From: Arthrospiribacter ruber
GTDB taxonomy: Bacteria > Bacteroidota > Bacteroidia > Cytophagales > Cyclobacteriaceae
Direction: 5' to 3'
Assembly (NCBI RefSeq): GCF_019343195.1
Contig: NZ_RPHB01000005.1
Span: 62,001 to 126,000 of the forward strand
Length of the DNA: 64,000 nt
The position numbers and the translations under genes were made by a program. The notes under the pieces were generated by a model, which had not been told where the DNA came from, searched no databases, and saw only the letters and a program-made list of their open reading frames with translations. The number at the start of each line of letters is the position of its first letter. Position 1 is the first letter of the stretch. This document shows positions 39,513 to 49,994 of the stretch, piece by piece.

Positions 39513-40670
39513 TTATTGTGCCTGATGCTCGCCCAAAAGCTCTATGATATCACTTACCACAGCTTTTGCCTGATAATCTCTATCAAATAAAAGCGGGTAA
39601 TCAGTTCTTCCTCTTACAGGGAAATTGTTTTTCCAAGAGTACCTGTCCGTCACACCCCAAAAAGTCACCCTGCTGATGTTGTCTTTGTATTTCAAAAACA
39701 AATTGAAGAAATCGAGGTAGCGTTCATTGAACCTTTGCTGAACCGAATCAGGCAAGCCTTCTGTATAGGGATTAAGCATCTGCTGATACTCAATAGAGTC
39801 AGAAATCTCCGCCCCTTGATGATTGCTTGGGTTTGGCAATGCAGACACATCCATTTCCGTAATCATGACTTCCACTCCCAAATCAGCAAAAGCTTTGATG
39901 CTATTCTCAAACTCTTCCAATGAAGGATAATCCAAGCCAACATGTCCCTGCATACCAATACCGTCAATTTTCACACCTTGTTTCTGTAGGTTCTTTACCA
40001 TATTTACCACACCTTCTCTTTTTCCCGGCATGGCCATAGAATAGTCGTTGTAAAACAATCGAGCCTCAGGATCCGCTTTATGGGCAAGTTCAAAAGCTAT
40101 TTTGACAAAATCTTCACCAAGAATCTGATAAAATTTACTGTTTCTCCAAGAACCGTCATCCAAGATGGTTTCATTGACCACATCCCAAGTATGGACCCGG
40201 CCTTTGTACCTTCCAACCAAAGTGTTGATATGCGTTTCCATTCTTTCTATAAGAACTTCCTTGGAAACATCATTGCCCTGCTCGTCTACAAAAAACCATC
40301 TCGGAGCCTGTGAATGCCAGATCAAAGTGTGTCCATTAATTTCCATTCCGTGCTTCTCGCCAAATTCTACGAACCTGTCCGCGTGCTCCCACACAAACTC
40401 CCCTTCTACAGGCTGAATTCTGCCACTTTTCATACAGTTTTCAGCTACAATTGCATTAAAGTGTTGTTTGGTCAGGGCCAAGGATTGGTTTTCTCCACTG
40501 TTAAGTTGTCTTTCATTCAGTGCAGTACCGATTTTGAAGAGACCTTCTGCTGCTTTGGCGAGCGATTCATGATTGTCATCTGGATTGGTTTTTGGTTTGG
40601 TTTCGTTGATTTCTGAGATCACTGAATATCCAAAAATCATTGCCAAAAATGAATAAATTAGAAATTTCAT
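39513..40670 (-). CDS. GH10 endo-1,4-beta-xylanase (intact)
   Basis: The 385-residue exported protein is a single-domain GH10 TIM barrel. All key motifs are intact: HTLIWHSQ, acid/base Glu167 in WDVVNE, nucleophile Glu272 in ITEMDV, and the WGVTDRYSW substrate-cleft segment. It cleaves the xylan backbone or xylo-oligosaccharides. The signal sequence looks like a plain signal peptide, so the product is probably periplasmic. It lies 46 bases after galM at the end of the GH127-GH51-araB-araD-galM transcript. This contrasts with the degenerate GH10 at 19549, so the endo activity is likely supplied here. Confidence 0.95.
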   Translation of the reverse strand: MKFLIYSFLAMIFGYSVISEINETKPKTNPDDNHESLAKAAEGLFKIGTALNERQLNSGENQSLALTKQHFNAIVAENCMKSGRIQPVEGEFVWEHADRFVEFGEKHGMEINGHTLIWHSQAPRWFFVDEQGNDVSKEVLIERMETHINTLVGRYKGRVHTWDVVNETILDDGSWRNSKFYQILGEDFVKIAFELAHKADPEARLFYNDYSMAMPGKREGVVNMVKNLQKQGVKIDGIGMQGHVGLDYPSLEEFENSIKAFADLGVEVMITEMDVSALPNPSNHQGAEISDSIEYQQMLNPYTEGLPDSVQQRFNERYLDFFNLFLKYKDNISRVTFWGVTDRYSWKNNFPVRGRTDYPLLFDRDYQAKAVVSDIIELLGEHQAQ

Positions 40671-40716
40671 GGTTAATTAGGTTTGATATAGGTTTGAGAA
40701 ATGAGTCAAACAATTC

Positions 40717-41862
40717 TTATTTGACTTTGAAATGATAGGCTATTTTATGTGTGTATTTTTCTCCAGGGTTCAACCTGGCAGTAGGAAATGAGGGTTCATT
40801 TGGTGCATTGGGAAAAGTCTGGGGCTCTAGGCAAAGTCCCATGTACTGATTGTAGGTAACATTATCCACCGTTACTTTTCCATCCAGGAAATTACCTGAG
40901 TAAAATTGTACTGCTGGAGAATCCGCGTACAATTCCATCAATCTTCCTGAGGCCTCGTGGTAAAGTTCCGCCATTTTTACCAGCTCATCGGAATGGGATT
41001 CCTTCACTACAAAGTTATGGTCATAACCTCCTGGTACCTCGGCAATTCTTTCCCCTACTTTATGACTGCTGGTAAAATCAAAAGCTGTTCCTTCCACAGG
41101 TTCCAGCTCACCTGTTGGGATCAGTTCATCATCCACAGGTGTATATTTGGAAGCATTCAGGGTAAGTTGATGGCCCAAAATATCCTCCTTCATCCCACTC
41201 AGGTTGAAATATCCATGGTGAGTCAGGTTTACAATTGTAGCTTGGTCTGTTTCTGATTCAAATTCCAGTAGCAGCTTATTGTCAGCTGTCAGTTCAAAAG
41301 TAAGGGTGGTTTTCAGGTTACCGGGATAACCTTCTTCACCATCTGGACTGGAATAAGACATAATCACCTTTACAGATTTTTCTCCTTCCTGGACATCAGC
41401 ATCCCAAACCACCCTGTTGAAGCCCAAAAGCCCACCATGCAGATGATTGTTGCCATCATTGGTAGCCAATTGGTAGGTCTGTCCGTCTAATTCAAACTGT
41501 CCTTTGGCAATTCTATTTCCAAAACGGCCTATGGCAGCACCAAAATAGTAATCGTTATTGTCATAGTCAGCAATGTTTTCATAACCAAGTACAATGTTTT
41601 CACTATTGCCTTCCTTATCCGGCACGATCAATTTAGAGATGATGCCTCCAAAGCTGGAAATTTCAACCTCCATACCATTTCCATTATCCAAGTGAAACAC
41701 TTTGGCATTTTTATCACCAACTTTCACTTCATTGACTTTTACTTTAAAATTGACTGTTTCTTTGTCCATTTCTTTTTCATCTTTTTGGGGAGTATTGCAG
41801 CTGGAAAAAAGAATTCCAGTCAGCGCAATACCCATAAGGCATTTTGTTAGCGGTTTATACAT
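40717..41862 (-). CDS. galM: Aldose 1-epimerase lipoprotein
   Basis: The start at 41862 gives 381 residues with a lipoprotein signal (lipobox at FSSC); the frame from 41880 would begin inside the araD stop. GalM motifs are present: GRFGNRIAKGQF, NHLHGG, LTHHGYFNL and the C-terminal LEPQTFPNAPN. It interconverts alpha and beta anomers of aldoses such as arabinose, xylose or galactose, here apparently at the periplasmic face because of the lipobox. It is separated from araD by 11 bases. Confidence 0.93.
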   Translation of the reverse strand: MYKPLTKCLMGIALTGILFSSCNTPQKDEKEMDKETVNFKVKVNEVKVGDKNAKVFHLDNGNGMEVEISSFGGIISKLIVPDKEGNSENIVLGYENIADYDNNDYYFGAAIGRFGNRIAKGQFELDGQTYQLATNDGNNHLHGGLLGFNRVVWDADVQEGEKSVKVIMSYSSPDGEEGYPGNLKTTLTFELTADNKLLLEFESETDQATIVNLTHHGYFNLSGMKEDILGHQLTLNASKYTPVDDELIPTGELEPVEGTAFDFTSSHKVGERIAEVPGGYDHNFVVKESHSDELVKMAELYHEASGRLMELYADSPAVQFYSGNFLDGKVTVDNVTYNQYMGLCLEPQTFPNAPNEPSFPTARLNPGEKYTHKIAYHFKVK

Positions 41863-41873
41863 ATCAGTAAAAT

Positions 41874-42572
41874 TTAGCATCCCTGCCCATAGTAGGCATC
41901 TTTTCCGTGTTTCCTTTCATAGTGTTTTTTGACCAAAGCATCTTTTAGTCTCGCTGCATTGGGGTTGATCTGTAGGGTGAGGTAAGCCATTTTGGCCACT
42001 TCTTCCAGAACTTTGCTGTTGTAAACAGCTTTGGATGCATCCTTCCCCCAAGCAAAAGGTCCATGACTGCCTACCAAAATCATTTCTACTTCCTGCGGAC
42101 TGAGTTTCTTTTCTGCAAAGCAATCCAAAATCTGCTGCCCCGTGTTATGCTCATAATCCCCTTCAATCAGCTTGTCGGCCATAGGTGGAGCACAAGGGAT
42201 ATCGGCAGTCAAGTGATCCGCATGCGTGGTCCCAAAATTGGGAATGTCCATGATGGCCTGCGCCCAGGCCACCGCATAAGTGGAATGCGTATGACATATT
42301 CCACCGATAGTTTCCCAATGCTTATACAAAAAAGCATGTGTTTTGGTATCGGATGAAGGTCTCATTTTTCCTTCGACTACCTTACTGTCAAAGTCGACAA
42401 TGACGATATCATCCACCTTCAGTTCTTCGTAAGGCACACCGCTTGGTTTGATGGCAAAAACACCATTTGCCCTATCCACTGCACTGACATTCCCAAAAGT
42501 GTAAACCACCAGGTCCAGTTTTGGCAGTTGCATATTTGCTTCGTAGCATTCACGTTTAAGTTCTTGGTACAT
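41874..42572 (-). CDS. araD: L-ribulose-5-phosphate 4-epimerase
   Basis: The 232-residue cytoplasmic protein has the class II aldolase/epimerase fold with KPSGVPYEEL, zinc-binding HTHSTYAVAWAQ and GSHGPFAWG motifs and length typical of AraD. It converts L-ribulose 5-phosphate to D-xylulose 5-phosphate, which then feeds transketolase (encoded at 55095-56922). It lies between the inserted four-helix-bundle gene and galM in the minus-strand arabinose operon. Confidence 0.96.
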   Translation of the reverse strand: MYQELKRECYEANMQLPKLDLVVYTFGNVSAVDRANGVFAIKPSGVPYEELKVDDIVIVDFDSKVVEGKMRPSSDTKTHAFLYKHWETIGGICHTHSTYAVAWAQAIMDIPNFGTTHADHLTADIPCAPPMADKLIEGDYEHNTGQQILDCFAEKKLSPQEVEMILVGSHGPFAWGKDASKAVYNSKVLEEVAKMAYLTLQINPNAARLKDALVKKHYERKHGKDAYYGQGC

Positions 42573-42580
42573 TTGGTCTT

Positions 42581-42642
42581 AGAGTTAAGATTGTAGATTG
42601 AAGATTTAAGATTGAAGATTTAAGATTGAAGAGTTAAGATTG
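42581..42642. repeat. Short tandem repeat beside the four-helix-bundle gene
   Basis: Three 14-base units (AAGATTTAAGATTG at 42601 and 42615, one-base variant at 42629) are preceded by a partial copy at 42581. They lie between araD and the four-helix-bundle gene. A related AAAATCTA repeat flanks the other side of that gene near 43104-43132. Confidence 0.8.
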
Positions 42643-42663
42643 GGGGAACTTGGGAGTAGACGG

Positions 42664-43026
42664 TTATTTGCTTGTTTTTGAGTTGTTGATTCTGCTTTTG
42701 ACAGTTTTTAAACTGCTTACAAATATTGCTATCAATTCGTCTGCTTCTTTCAATAGGTTGTTAACATCAACCCATCTTTTCTCATGAAGCAACTCCAACC
42801 AATAAGCACTTTCATCTATTTCTTCTAATACAATATGCATTTTTGAAATAAACTCCTTATCACTCCTTGACCTACAGACAGCTCTATAATTTGCACCGAC
42901 TGATGTACTTGACTTTACAAGCTGGAAGGATATTATTTTGGTCCCAACCGAATTCGGCAATACTTCAACAAGGTTCAAAATATCAAGAGCAAATTTTTTT
43001 GTCCTTTGTTTGATCAGATTTTGCAT
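42664..43026 (-). CDS. Four-helix-bundle protein (23S rRNA-intervening-sequence type)
   Basis: The 120-residue protein has the family-typical heptad pattern and the motifs SSTSVGANYREA-like (SSTSVGANYRAV) and EEIDESAYWLELL. The family is a small pentameric bundle, found in rRNA intervening sequences and scattered across genomes; its function is unknown apart from the related Avd protein of retroelements. It sits between araB and araD without damaging either, and is flanked on both sides by short AGATT-type tandem repeats, suggesting insertion as a unit. It has no evident role in arabinose use. Confidence 0.88.
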   Translation of the reverse strand: MQNLIKQRTKKFALDILNLVEVLPNSVGTKIISFQLVKSSTSVGANYRAVCRSRSDKEFISKMHIVLEEIDESAYWLELLHEKRWVDVNNLLKEADELIAIFVSSLKTVKSRINNSKTSK

Positions 43027-43135
43027 TTCGATAAAAATTTAGAATTAAAAAAACATGATTGATAATCATAAATTTAAGTGTTTGATCTTCAAATTCTGCT
43101 TTCCAAATCTAAAATCTACCTTCTAAAATCTAATA

Positions 43136-44800
43136 TCAGTTGCCTTCAATATCTTTCCCAAACTCCATATACTCCGCATATAGCTTCTCGTAAATGGTGA
43201 CATTTTCTGCTATAGGATGGTAGGTTTTGTCAAAGCCACTGCCCATTGCCTGAATGGCTTTTTGGGTATCTTCGTGGATCCCGGCCGCCACAGCCGCATA
43301 CATCGCTGCACCTAATGCAGGAGCCTGGTCGGATGTAGCTACTTTGATAGGCATATCCAATACATCTGCCATGGTCTGCATAACCAAAGTCGATTTTTTG
43401 GCCACCCCACCCAATCCGATTACGGCATCAAGTTGCACTCCTTCTTCCCTGAAGCGGTCAACAATCCTTTTCGAACCAAAACAGATGGCTTCTACCAAAG
43501 ACTTGAAAATCCTTGCTGCATCTGAACCCATATTCAGGTTTCTGATAGCTCCCTTAAGGGATTGATTGGCGTCAGGGGTTCTTCTTCCATTTATCCAATC
43601 CAAAGCAACAAGCTTGGACTCAGCAACAGGTATGGCCAAAGCCTCATCTGAAAGCCTGGTCAGCAGCTGTTCTTCCAACTCAGCTATCAATTGGCTTTTC
43701 TGTGTTGCATCCAATGTTTTGCTCTCTTTTATCATTGCGATAGAAGGCTTTAGAATAAGGTTCTTAAACCAAGCCAATACATCTCCGAAACCGGATTGGC
43801 CTGCTTCCAAGCCTATGGTACCCGGAATCACCGAGCCATCCACCTGTCCGCATATTCCTTTGACCAGTTTGGCCCCTATAGTTTCTTTGGAGGCAACCAT
43901 GACATCACAGGTGGAAGTCCCCATTACTTTGACAAGTGTATTTTCAGTGATTTCCCCTCCTACGGCACCTGCATGGGCATCAAAAGTGCCTACTGCTACA
44001 ACAACAGCGGTAGAAAGTCCTAATTTATCTGCCCATTCTTCACTGAGTTTGCCTGCTACTTCGTCTGAAGTGTAGGTTTCACTATAAAGCCTGTCTTTCA
44101 AATCTGCCAGGTATGGATCAAATTTTCCGAGAAACTCTTTGGGTGGTAAACCTCCCCATGACTCATGCCAAAGTGCTTTATGTCCAGCTGCACATCTACT
44201 CCTTTTCAAAGCCAAAGGATCTGTGCAGCCAATCAGCTGGGCTGTTATGAAGTCACAATGCTCCATCCATGAAAAGGCAGATTTTTTTATCTTGTCATCC
44301 TGTCTGATGATGTGCAGGATTTTTGCCCAAAACCACTCGGATGAGTAGATTCCTCCCTCGTACTTGGTGAAGTCCTCCCCTCCCCAAGTACGGGCAACAT
44401 GGTTGATTTCATCAGCTTCCGCAATGGAGGTATGGTCTTTCCACAATACCATCATGGCATTGGGGTTATCCTTAAAATCCGGATGAAAAGCCAAAGACTG
44501 GGCTTTGTTATCAACAGCCATTGGAGAAGACCCAGTAGTATCCACACAGATGGCCTTGACTTGGCTTGGTTCAATTTCAGATTGGGCAATTACTCCTTTG
44601 ATGGTCATTTCCAGACCTTCGAGATGATCAGATGGATGTTGCCTGAAGCGATTGATAACAGGATCACAGTACTTTCCGGCTTTCCATCTGGGATACCAAT
44701 AGACTTCACTAGCCAAGGTGCTGCCATCAGCACTGTCTACCAATACCGCCCGGACAGAATCCGTCCCATAATCCAATCCAATTACATACTCTTTGCTCAT
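43136..44800 (-). CDS. araB: Ribulokinase
   Basis: The 554-residue FGGY-family kinase begins with the ATPase motif GLDYGTDSVRAVLVD and has GTSTCDVM and GLGGVAKKS in the C-terminal half. It phosphorylates L-ribulose in the cytoplasm. It starts 8 bases after the GH51 gene, so the two are co-transcribed. The araD gene follows after the four-helix-bundle insertion. The isomerase (araA) is encoded separately at 52703. Confidence 0.96.
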   Translation of the reverse strand: MSKEYVIGLDYGTDSVRAVLVDSADGSTLASEVYWYPRWKAGKYCDPVINRFRQHPSDHLEGLEMTIKGVIAQSEIEPSQVKAICVDTTGSSPMAVDNKAQSLAFHPDFKDNPNAMMVLWKDHTSIAEADEINHVARTWGGEDFTKYEGGIYSSEWFWAKILHIIRQDDKIKKSAFSWMEHCDFITAQLIGCTDPLALKRSRCAAGHKALWHESWGGLPPKEFLGKFDPYLADLKDRLYSETYTSDEVAGKLSEEWADKLGLSTAVVVAVGTFDAHAGAVGGEITENTLVKVMGTSTCDVMVASKETIGAKLVKGICGQVDGSVIPGTIGLEAGQSGFGDVLAWFKNLILKPSIAMIKESKTLDATQKSQLIAELEEQLLTRLSDEALAIPVAESKLVALDWINGRRTPDANQSLKGAIRNLNMGSDAARIFKSLVEAICFGSKRIVDRFREEGVQLDAVIGLGGVAKKSTLVMQTMADVLDMPIKVATSDQAPALGAAMYAAVAAGIHEDTQKAIQAMGSGFDKTYHPIAENVTIYEKLYAEYMEFGKDIEGN

Positions 44801-44808
44801 ATTTCTAC

Positions 44809-46359
44809 TTATTTTACCCTGACCATTAATACTGAATTGGCAGGTACTGCAATTTTCAGGTTGTCTTTGTTCAATTTAAAATCCTTAAAATCAGCTTTTT
44901 TGACCACGTCTTTTTTGTCAAAAGAATTGTATGAGTCGATTGAAGCTGCAGTTACAATCTGGGCAGTAACATTTTTGGCTTCGATCCCTCTCAAGGCCAC
45001 ATCCAAGTCGATTTTTTTGTCCGGATGGATGTTTGCGATACTGATATTCACTGTACCATCACCAGATTTGGAAGAAGAAACACTAAGTGCTTCCAGCTTT
45101 TCTTTTCCAAAGCTAACTTCCTCTGAGATCAAATGGTGTGACAAAAGTGTAGCATCTTTATGAGGCTTGTACAGGTCAAATACATGATATGTAGGTGTCA
45201 AAATCATGTCATTTTCATTGGTCAAAATGATTGCCTGAAGCACATTGACCGTCTGTGCCAGATTGGCCATGTGAACCCTTTCTGCATGCTTGTTGAAGAT
45301 GTTGAGTGAAATTGCCGCAACATGGGCATCCCTCATGGTATTTTGCTGATACAGAAAACCTGGGTTGGTTCCAGGCTCGACTTGAAACCAAGTACCCCAC
45401 TCATCCAGAATAATCCCCACTTTCTTTTCTGGGTCATACTTGTCCATGATGGTGCTGTGCTTGGTGATCAACTCATCTACCCTTGAAGCTTTTCTTAAAG
45501 TTTCAAGATATTCTTCTTTGGTAAATTCTGTTGCCTTTCCTTTATTCTCCCAAGTACCGGTTACCGTATAATAATGAAGGGACAAACCATCCATCATGTT
45601 TAGGGGAATATTTTTCATCAAAACATCAGTCCAGTTCAGGTCCCAATCATTGGCACCACCTGCAATCTTGTAAAGTTTATTTCCTCCATAATCCCTGGCA
45701 AAGGTGGCATACCTTCTGTACTCATTGGCATAGTATTCCGGAGTCATATTACCGCCACATCCCCAGCTTTCGTTACCTACTCCCCAGTATTTGATGTTCC
45801 ATGGTTCTTCCTGACCGTTCTTTTTTCTCAATTCAGCCATTGGGCTCACGCCATCAAAATTGATGTACTCTATCCACTTGGACATTTCTTCTACCGAACC
45901 GGAACCAACATTTCCTGTAATGTATGGCTCTGTTCCTATCTTCTTGGCGAAATTCAAAAATTCATGTGTTCCAAAGGAGTTGTCTTCTGTCACACCTCCC
46001 CAGTGGGTATTTACCATTTTGGGCCTATCCGCAGGATCTCCGATCCCATCAGTCCAATGGTATTCGTCAGCAAAGCAGCCTCCAGGCCACCTCAGATTAG
46101 GGATTTCCAGATCAATCAAGGCCTGCATCACATCTTTCCTGTACCCGTCTTCATTGGGCACATCCGAATCCGGGCCTACCCAAATCCCTCCATAGATATT
46201 CCTACCCAAATGCTCAGCAAAATGTCCGTAAATATGCCTGTTGATGGTGACCGTCCCCTGATCTGCATTAACAATCAGGCGGTTTTGGGCTGTAGTCACA
46301 AATGTAAGCAACAATGCTGCTGCCAGTAACATCAGTCCTTTTAAGCGTCCGGTTTTCAT
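44809..46359 (-). CDS. GH51 alpha-L-arabinofuranosidase
   Basis: The 516-residue exported protein (signal peptide about 1-25) has a GH51 TIM barrel with NLRWPGGCFADEYHW, acid/base Glu197 in GVGNESWGCGG, nucleophile Glu320 in ILDEWGTW, and a C-terminal beta-sandwich. It releases terminal alpha-L-arabinofuranose from arabinoxylan or arabinan oligosaccharides, supplying the sugar for the neighbouring araB, araD and araA. It is 67 bases after the GH127/146 gene and 8 bases before araB. Confidence 0.96.
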   Translation of the reverse strand: MKTGRLKGLMLLAAALLLTFVTTAQNRLIVNADQGTVTINRHIYGHFAEHLGRNIYGGIWVGPDSDVPNEDGYRKDVMQALIDLEIPNLRWPGGCFADEYHWTDGIGDPADRPKMVNTHWGGVTEDNSFGTHEFLNFAKKIGTEPYITGNVGSGSVEEMSKWIEYINFDGVSPMAELRKKNGQEEPWNIKYWGVGNESWGCGGNMTPEYYANEYRRYATFARDYGGNKLYKIAGGANDWDLNWTDVLMKNIPLNMMDGLSLHYYTVTGTWENKGKATEFTKEEYLETLRKASRVDELITKHSTIMDKYDPEKKVGIILDEWGTWFQVEPGTNPGFLYQQNTMRDAHVAAISLNIFNKHAERVHMANLAQTVNVLQAIILTNENDMILTPTYHVFDLYKPHKDATLLSHHLISEEVSFGKEKLEALSVSSSKSGDGTVNISIANIHPDKKIDLDVALRGIEAKNVTAQIVTAASIDSYNSFDKKDVVKKADFKDFKLNKDNLKIAVPANSVLMVRVK

Positions 46360-46426
46360 AAATTTTATTGGTTGAGTGTTTATTGTTAAATCTATTTTAA
46401 TGGATTACTTGATAAGTTCAAACCTG

Positions 46427-48775
46427 TTATAGGCTCCTTTTCATAAGCCTGATATGGTGAATTTTAGGGCTCAGTCTACCATTGCTTTCAATCTTGAATT
46501 CAAGTATCTCAGCATTTTTGTTTTCCAAATTGTAATCAACCATATATAATTGATCATTTACCCCTGCCAATGATTCTTTTTTCAGCAAATCCCCATTGAT
46601 ATAAATATTGAATTCCTCATCAGAAGAAGGCAAAAGGTAAATAACCCTGATCACTTTCCCCTCTTTTTCTTGGTTCTTCAAGATATACTGAAAAAAGTCA
46701 GAAGTCTGTCTCCAAAATCTCCCGTTTTCCTGCCCGATTTCAGTATTCCTCCCTTTGAATGAATGTTCAGTTTCGGGTTGTTGCTCACCGGCAGCCACCT
46801 GATCTACGGTAACCTCCTCCAAACGTCGCATCAGCTCATCTCTTTCATAAAGCTGGTTTTTGAATTCTCCTAGCTCATCTTTATCAGCAATCGGCCAGTA
46901 CAATTGATACCTGCTATCATGAATTTCAAAAAAGGGTAGTAATTCAATTTGTTCATCCGATTGGTGAAATTCATTTGAAGCAATTAGAAACCTAAACCCT
47001 TCCTGTTGCACGGGAAGAGGATTGTTCTCTTTTTTCAAAACCTGATTGAGTTCGAGAGGGACCATTTTGCCGGCAGCCACATGGCCCATCCTACTTTCGT
47101 CTGCAAACAATCCCTTGAGATCATCTGCACCCGTTTTTGCACCTAGCACAATCGGCCCATGACTGAAAGACACCCAATTGGATCCATCAGGAAGTCTCTC
47201 TGCCTTTGTTTCCATAGGTAGTTTGAGGTTGATTTTATCTTTAGATGTCCATTCTCTATTTAATGTGATATACCCATGCCTGTCCACGCTAACTTCTACC
47301 TGTTCTCCATTTATTGTGACTTCCAACATCCCTTCTTTAACCCAATTCGGATATCTTATTTTAAGGTTAAATGACTTTTTCCCTTTATGGGAAAAGGTAA
47401 TTTCACTCTCATCTTTGTAAGGAAAATCGGTTTTTTGAATGAGTTTTATTCCCTTTTCCTGCCAGTCCAGTTCAGAAGCGATAAATAAATTCAGATACAA
47501 ATCATCTTTTCTGTATGCGTAAATGGCCTGACCATATTTGGCATGATTTTCCAAACCGGAACCCACACAGCACCAAAAATTCTCATGTGGCTGGGAATAC
47601 ACCCGATAATGTTGAGGGCGCATGGAAGTGAAATACACAAAGCCACCTTTTTCTGGATGTTGGGTGGACAGAATATGGTTGAAAACAGCTCGTTCGTAAT
47701 AATCAATATACTTCCTGTCAGGAGCCAGCTGAAAAAGCATTTCAGAAAGCCTCATCATATTATAGGTGTTGCAGGTCTCGGGTCCCTGTTCGGAGGAAAG
47801 CATGGATGAAAAATCACTTGTAGGATGAAAATGCTCCCTCACGCTGTTTCCACCAATTGAAACGGAGCGTTGGTGCACTACATTCTTCCAGAAAAAGTCA
47901 GAAGCCTGATGTAAATTCTGATCTTTGGACACTTGTGCAATTCTCTGAAAACCGATCACTTTGGGAATTTGGGTATTGGCATGAAGGCCATTCAGTTCGT
48001 CTTTCTCTTCTTTTAAAGGTTGGAGGATGGCATTGTGGGACATTTTCTTGGCCAATGACAAATATTTTGAATCTCCGGTCATCACTGCAACATCAGCAAA
48101 AACTTCATTTAAGCCGCCATGCTCACTGATGAGCATTTCCTGAAACTGATCTTCCGTGAACCCATCCGTGAGGTCTAAAAACCAATCAGAAAGCGATACA
48201 AGCATAGGTTTCGCTATTTCCTTCCCTCCTATCCAATAGGCATCCCTCAATCCTGCAAAAATTTTATGAATGTTGTATAAGGGAACCCACCTGTCATTGA
48301 GTGAAAAGTTGCCTGCATTGATCTTACCGGATTTAAGTTCATTCCAAATTTTTCTGCCATCAGGAACCCCGCCAAGATAACCATCCCCACTTTGGTCCTG
48401 TGCAAGCTTCAATTGCTCCAGCATGTAGTCCAACCTTTTATTGATTTCAGGGTCTCCTGTAGACGCAAACATCAAGGAAAGGGCAGAAAGATAATGCCCT
48501 CCAATATGACCATCCAGACCTGTGTTTTCCCAATTTCCGTAGTTATCAGCGGACCAAGTAAGCCCCGCTTCTTTCATGTAAGGAGCGAGAAGTCTGTCCA
48601 CATCCATTTCAAGAATGTATTTTTTATCAACCTCCTGAGCTCTTTTGAAAGGACTATCTTTGAGTTTTACTTGCCTGAGATCGAAAAATTGCACCTGATC
48701 ATCCTGAGCTTTTGCCTGCTGAGAGAGGGTACATTGAAAAATAAATAATAACAATATGATAATTAATGGTCTCAT
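46427..48775 (-). CDS. GH127/GH146 beta-L-arabinofuranosidase
   Basis: The 782-residue exported protein (signal peptide about 1-23) has the (alpha/alpha)6 barrel of the former DUF1680 families. The zinc-bound catalytic cluster is visible: Glu333 and Cys335 in GPETCNTYNMM and Cys402-Cys403 in FWCCVGSG. The C-terminal extension suggests GH146 rather than GH127, but I cannot separate the two. It removes beta-L-arabinofuranose from plant glycans. It is the first gene of the minus-strand arabinose operon and is divergent from the esterase at 49029, sharing the AraR-like site at 48991. Confidence 0.9.
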   Translation of the reverse strand: MRPLIIILLLFIFQCTLSQQAKAQDDQVQFFDLRQVKLKDSPFKRAQEVDKKYILEMDVDRLLAPYMKEAGLTWSADNYGNWENTGLDGHIGGHYLSALSLMFASTGDPEINKRLDYMLEQLKLAQDQSGDGYLGGVPDGRKIWNELKSGKINAGNFSLNDRWVPLYNIHKIFAGLRDAYWIGGKEIAKPMLVSLSDWFLDLTDGFTEDQFQEMLISEHGGLNEVFADVAVMTGDSKYLSLAKKMSHNAILQPLKEEKDELNGLHANTQIPKVIGFQRIAQVSKDQNLHQASDFFWKNVVHQRSVSIGGNSVREHFHPTSDFSSMLSSEQGPETCNTYNMMRLSEMLFQLAPDRKYIDYYERAVFNHILSTQHPEKGGFVYFTSMRPQHYRVYSQPHENFWCCVGSGLENHAKYGQAIYAYRKDDLYLNLFIASELDWQEKGIKLIQKTDFPYKDESEITFSHKGKKSFNLKIRYPNWVKEGMLEVTINGEQVEVSVDRHGYITLNREWTSKDKINLKLPMETKAERLPDGSNWVSFSHGPIVLGAKTGADDLKGLFADESRMGHVAAGKMVPLELNQVLKKENNPLPVQQEGFRFLIASNEFHQSDEQIELLPFFEIHDSRYQLYWPIADKDELGEFKNQLYERDELMRRLEEVTVDQVAAGEQQPETEHSFKGRNTEIGQENGRFWRQTSDFFQYILKNQEKEGKVIRVIYLLPSSDEEFNIYINGDLLKKESLAGVNDQLYMVDYNLENKNAEILEFKIESNGRLSPKIHHIRLMKRSL

Positions 48776-48953
48776 GGGTCTAGGTTATCTTCCGGTTATC
48801 TGAATACTCTGAGTACACTTTGATGTATATCCTTCAGATCAATATGAAAGGACAATATAAAAACATTAATTGTATTTTTAACACTAAATATTAAAAATGA
48901 ATTTTTGCTTTACTTAATTTGCTAAAACACTTCTTATGTTTACGATAAAATGA

Positions 48954-49913
<960 letters not shown>

Positions 49914-49994
49914 AAAATTGTATACAAAAACATGAATTTGTAACCGTCAAATCTTACTTTAGCTATTTAGTCGCCTATTAAATCAAATAAATAG

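Noticed and set aside
42601-42642. CRISPR array
   Set aside because: The 14-base units are directly tandem with no spacers.
44399-45163. 254-codon plus-strand frame
   Set aside because: It is antisense across the ends of araB and the GH51 gene, both of which are certain; the product looks like no protein.
46360-46426. AraR-like site upstream of GH51 (GAGTGT half-site)
   Set aside because: The second arm reads TAAA instead of ACAY, and the gene is internal to an operon.
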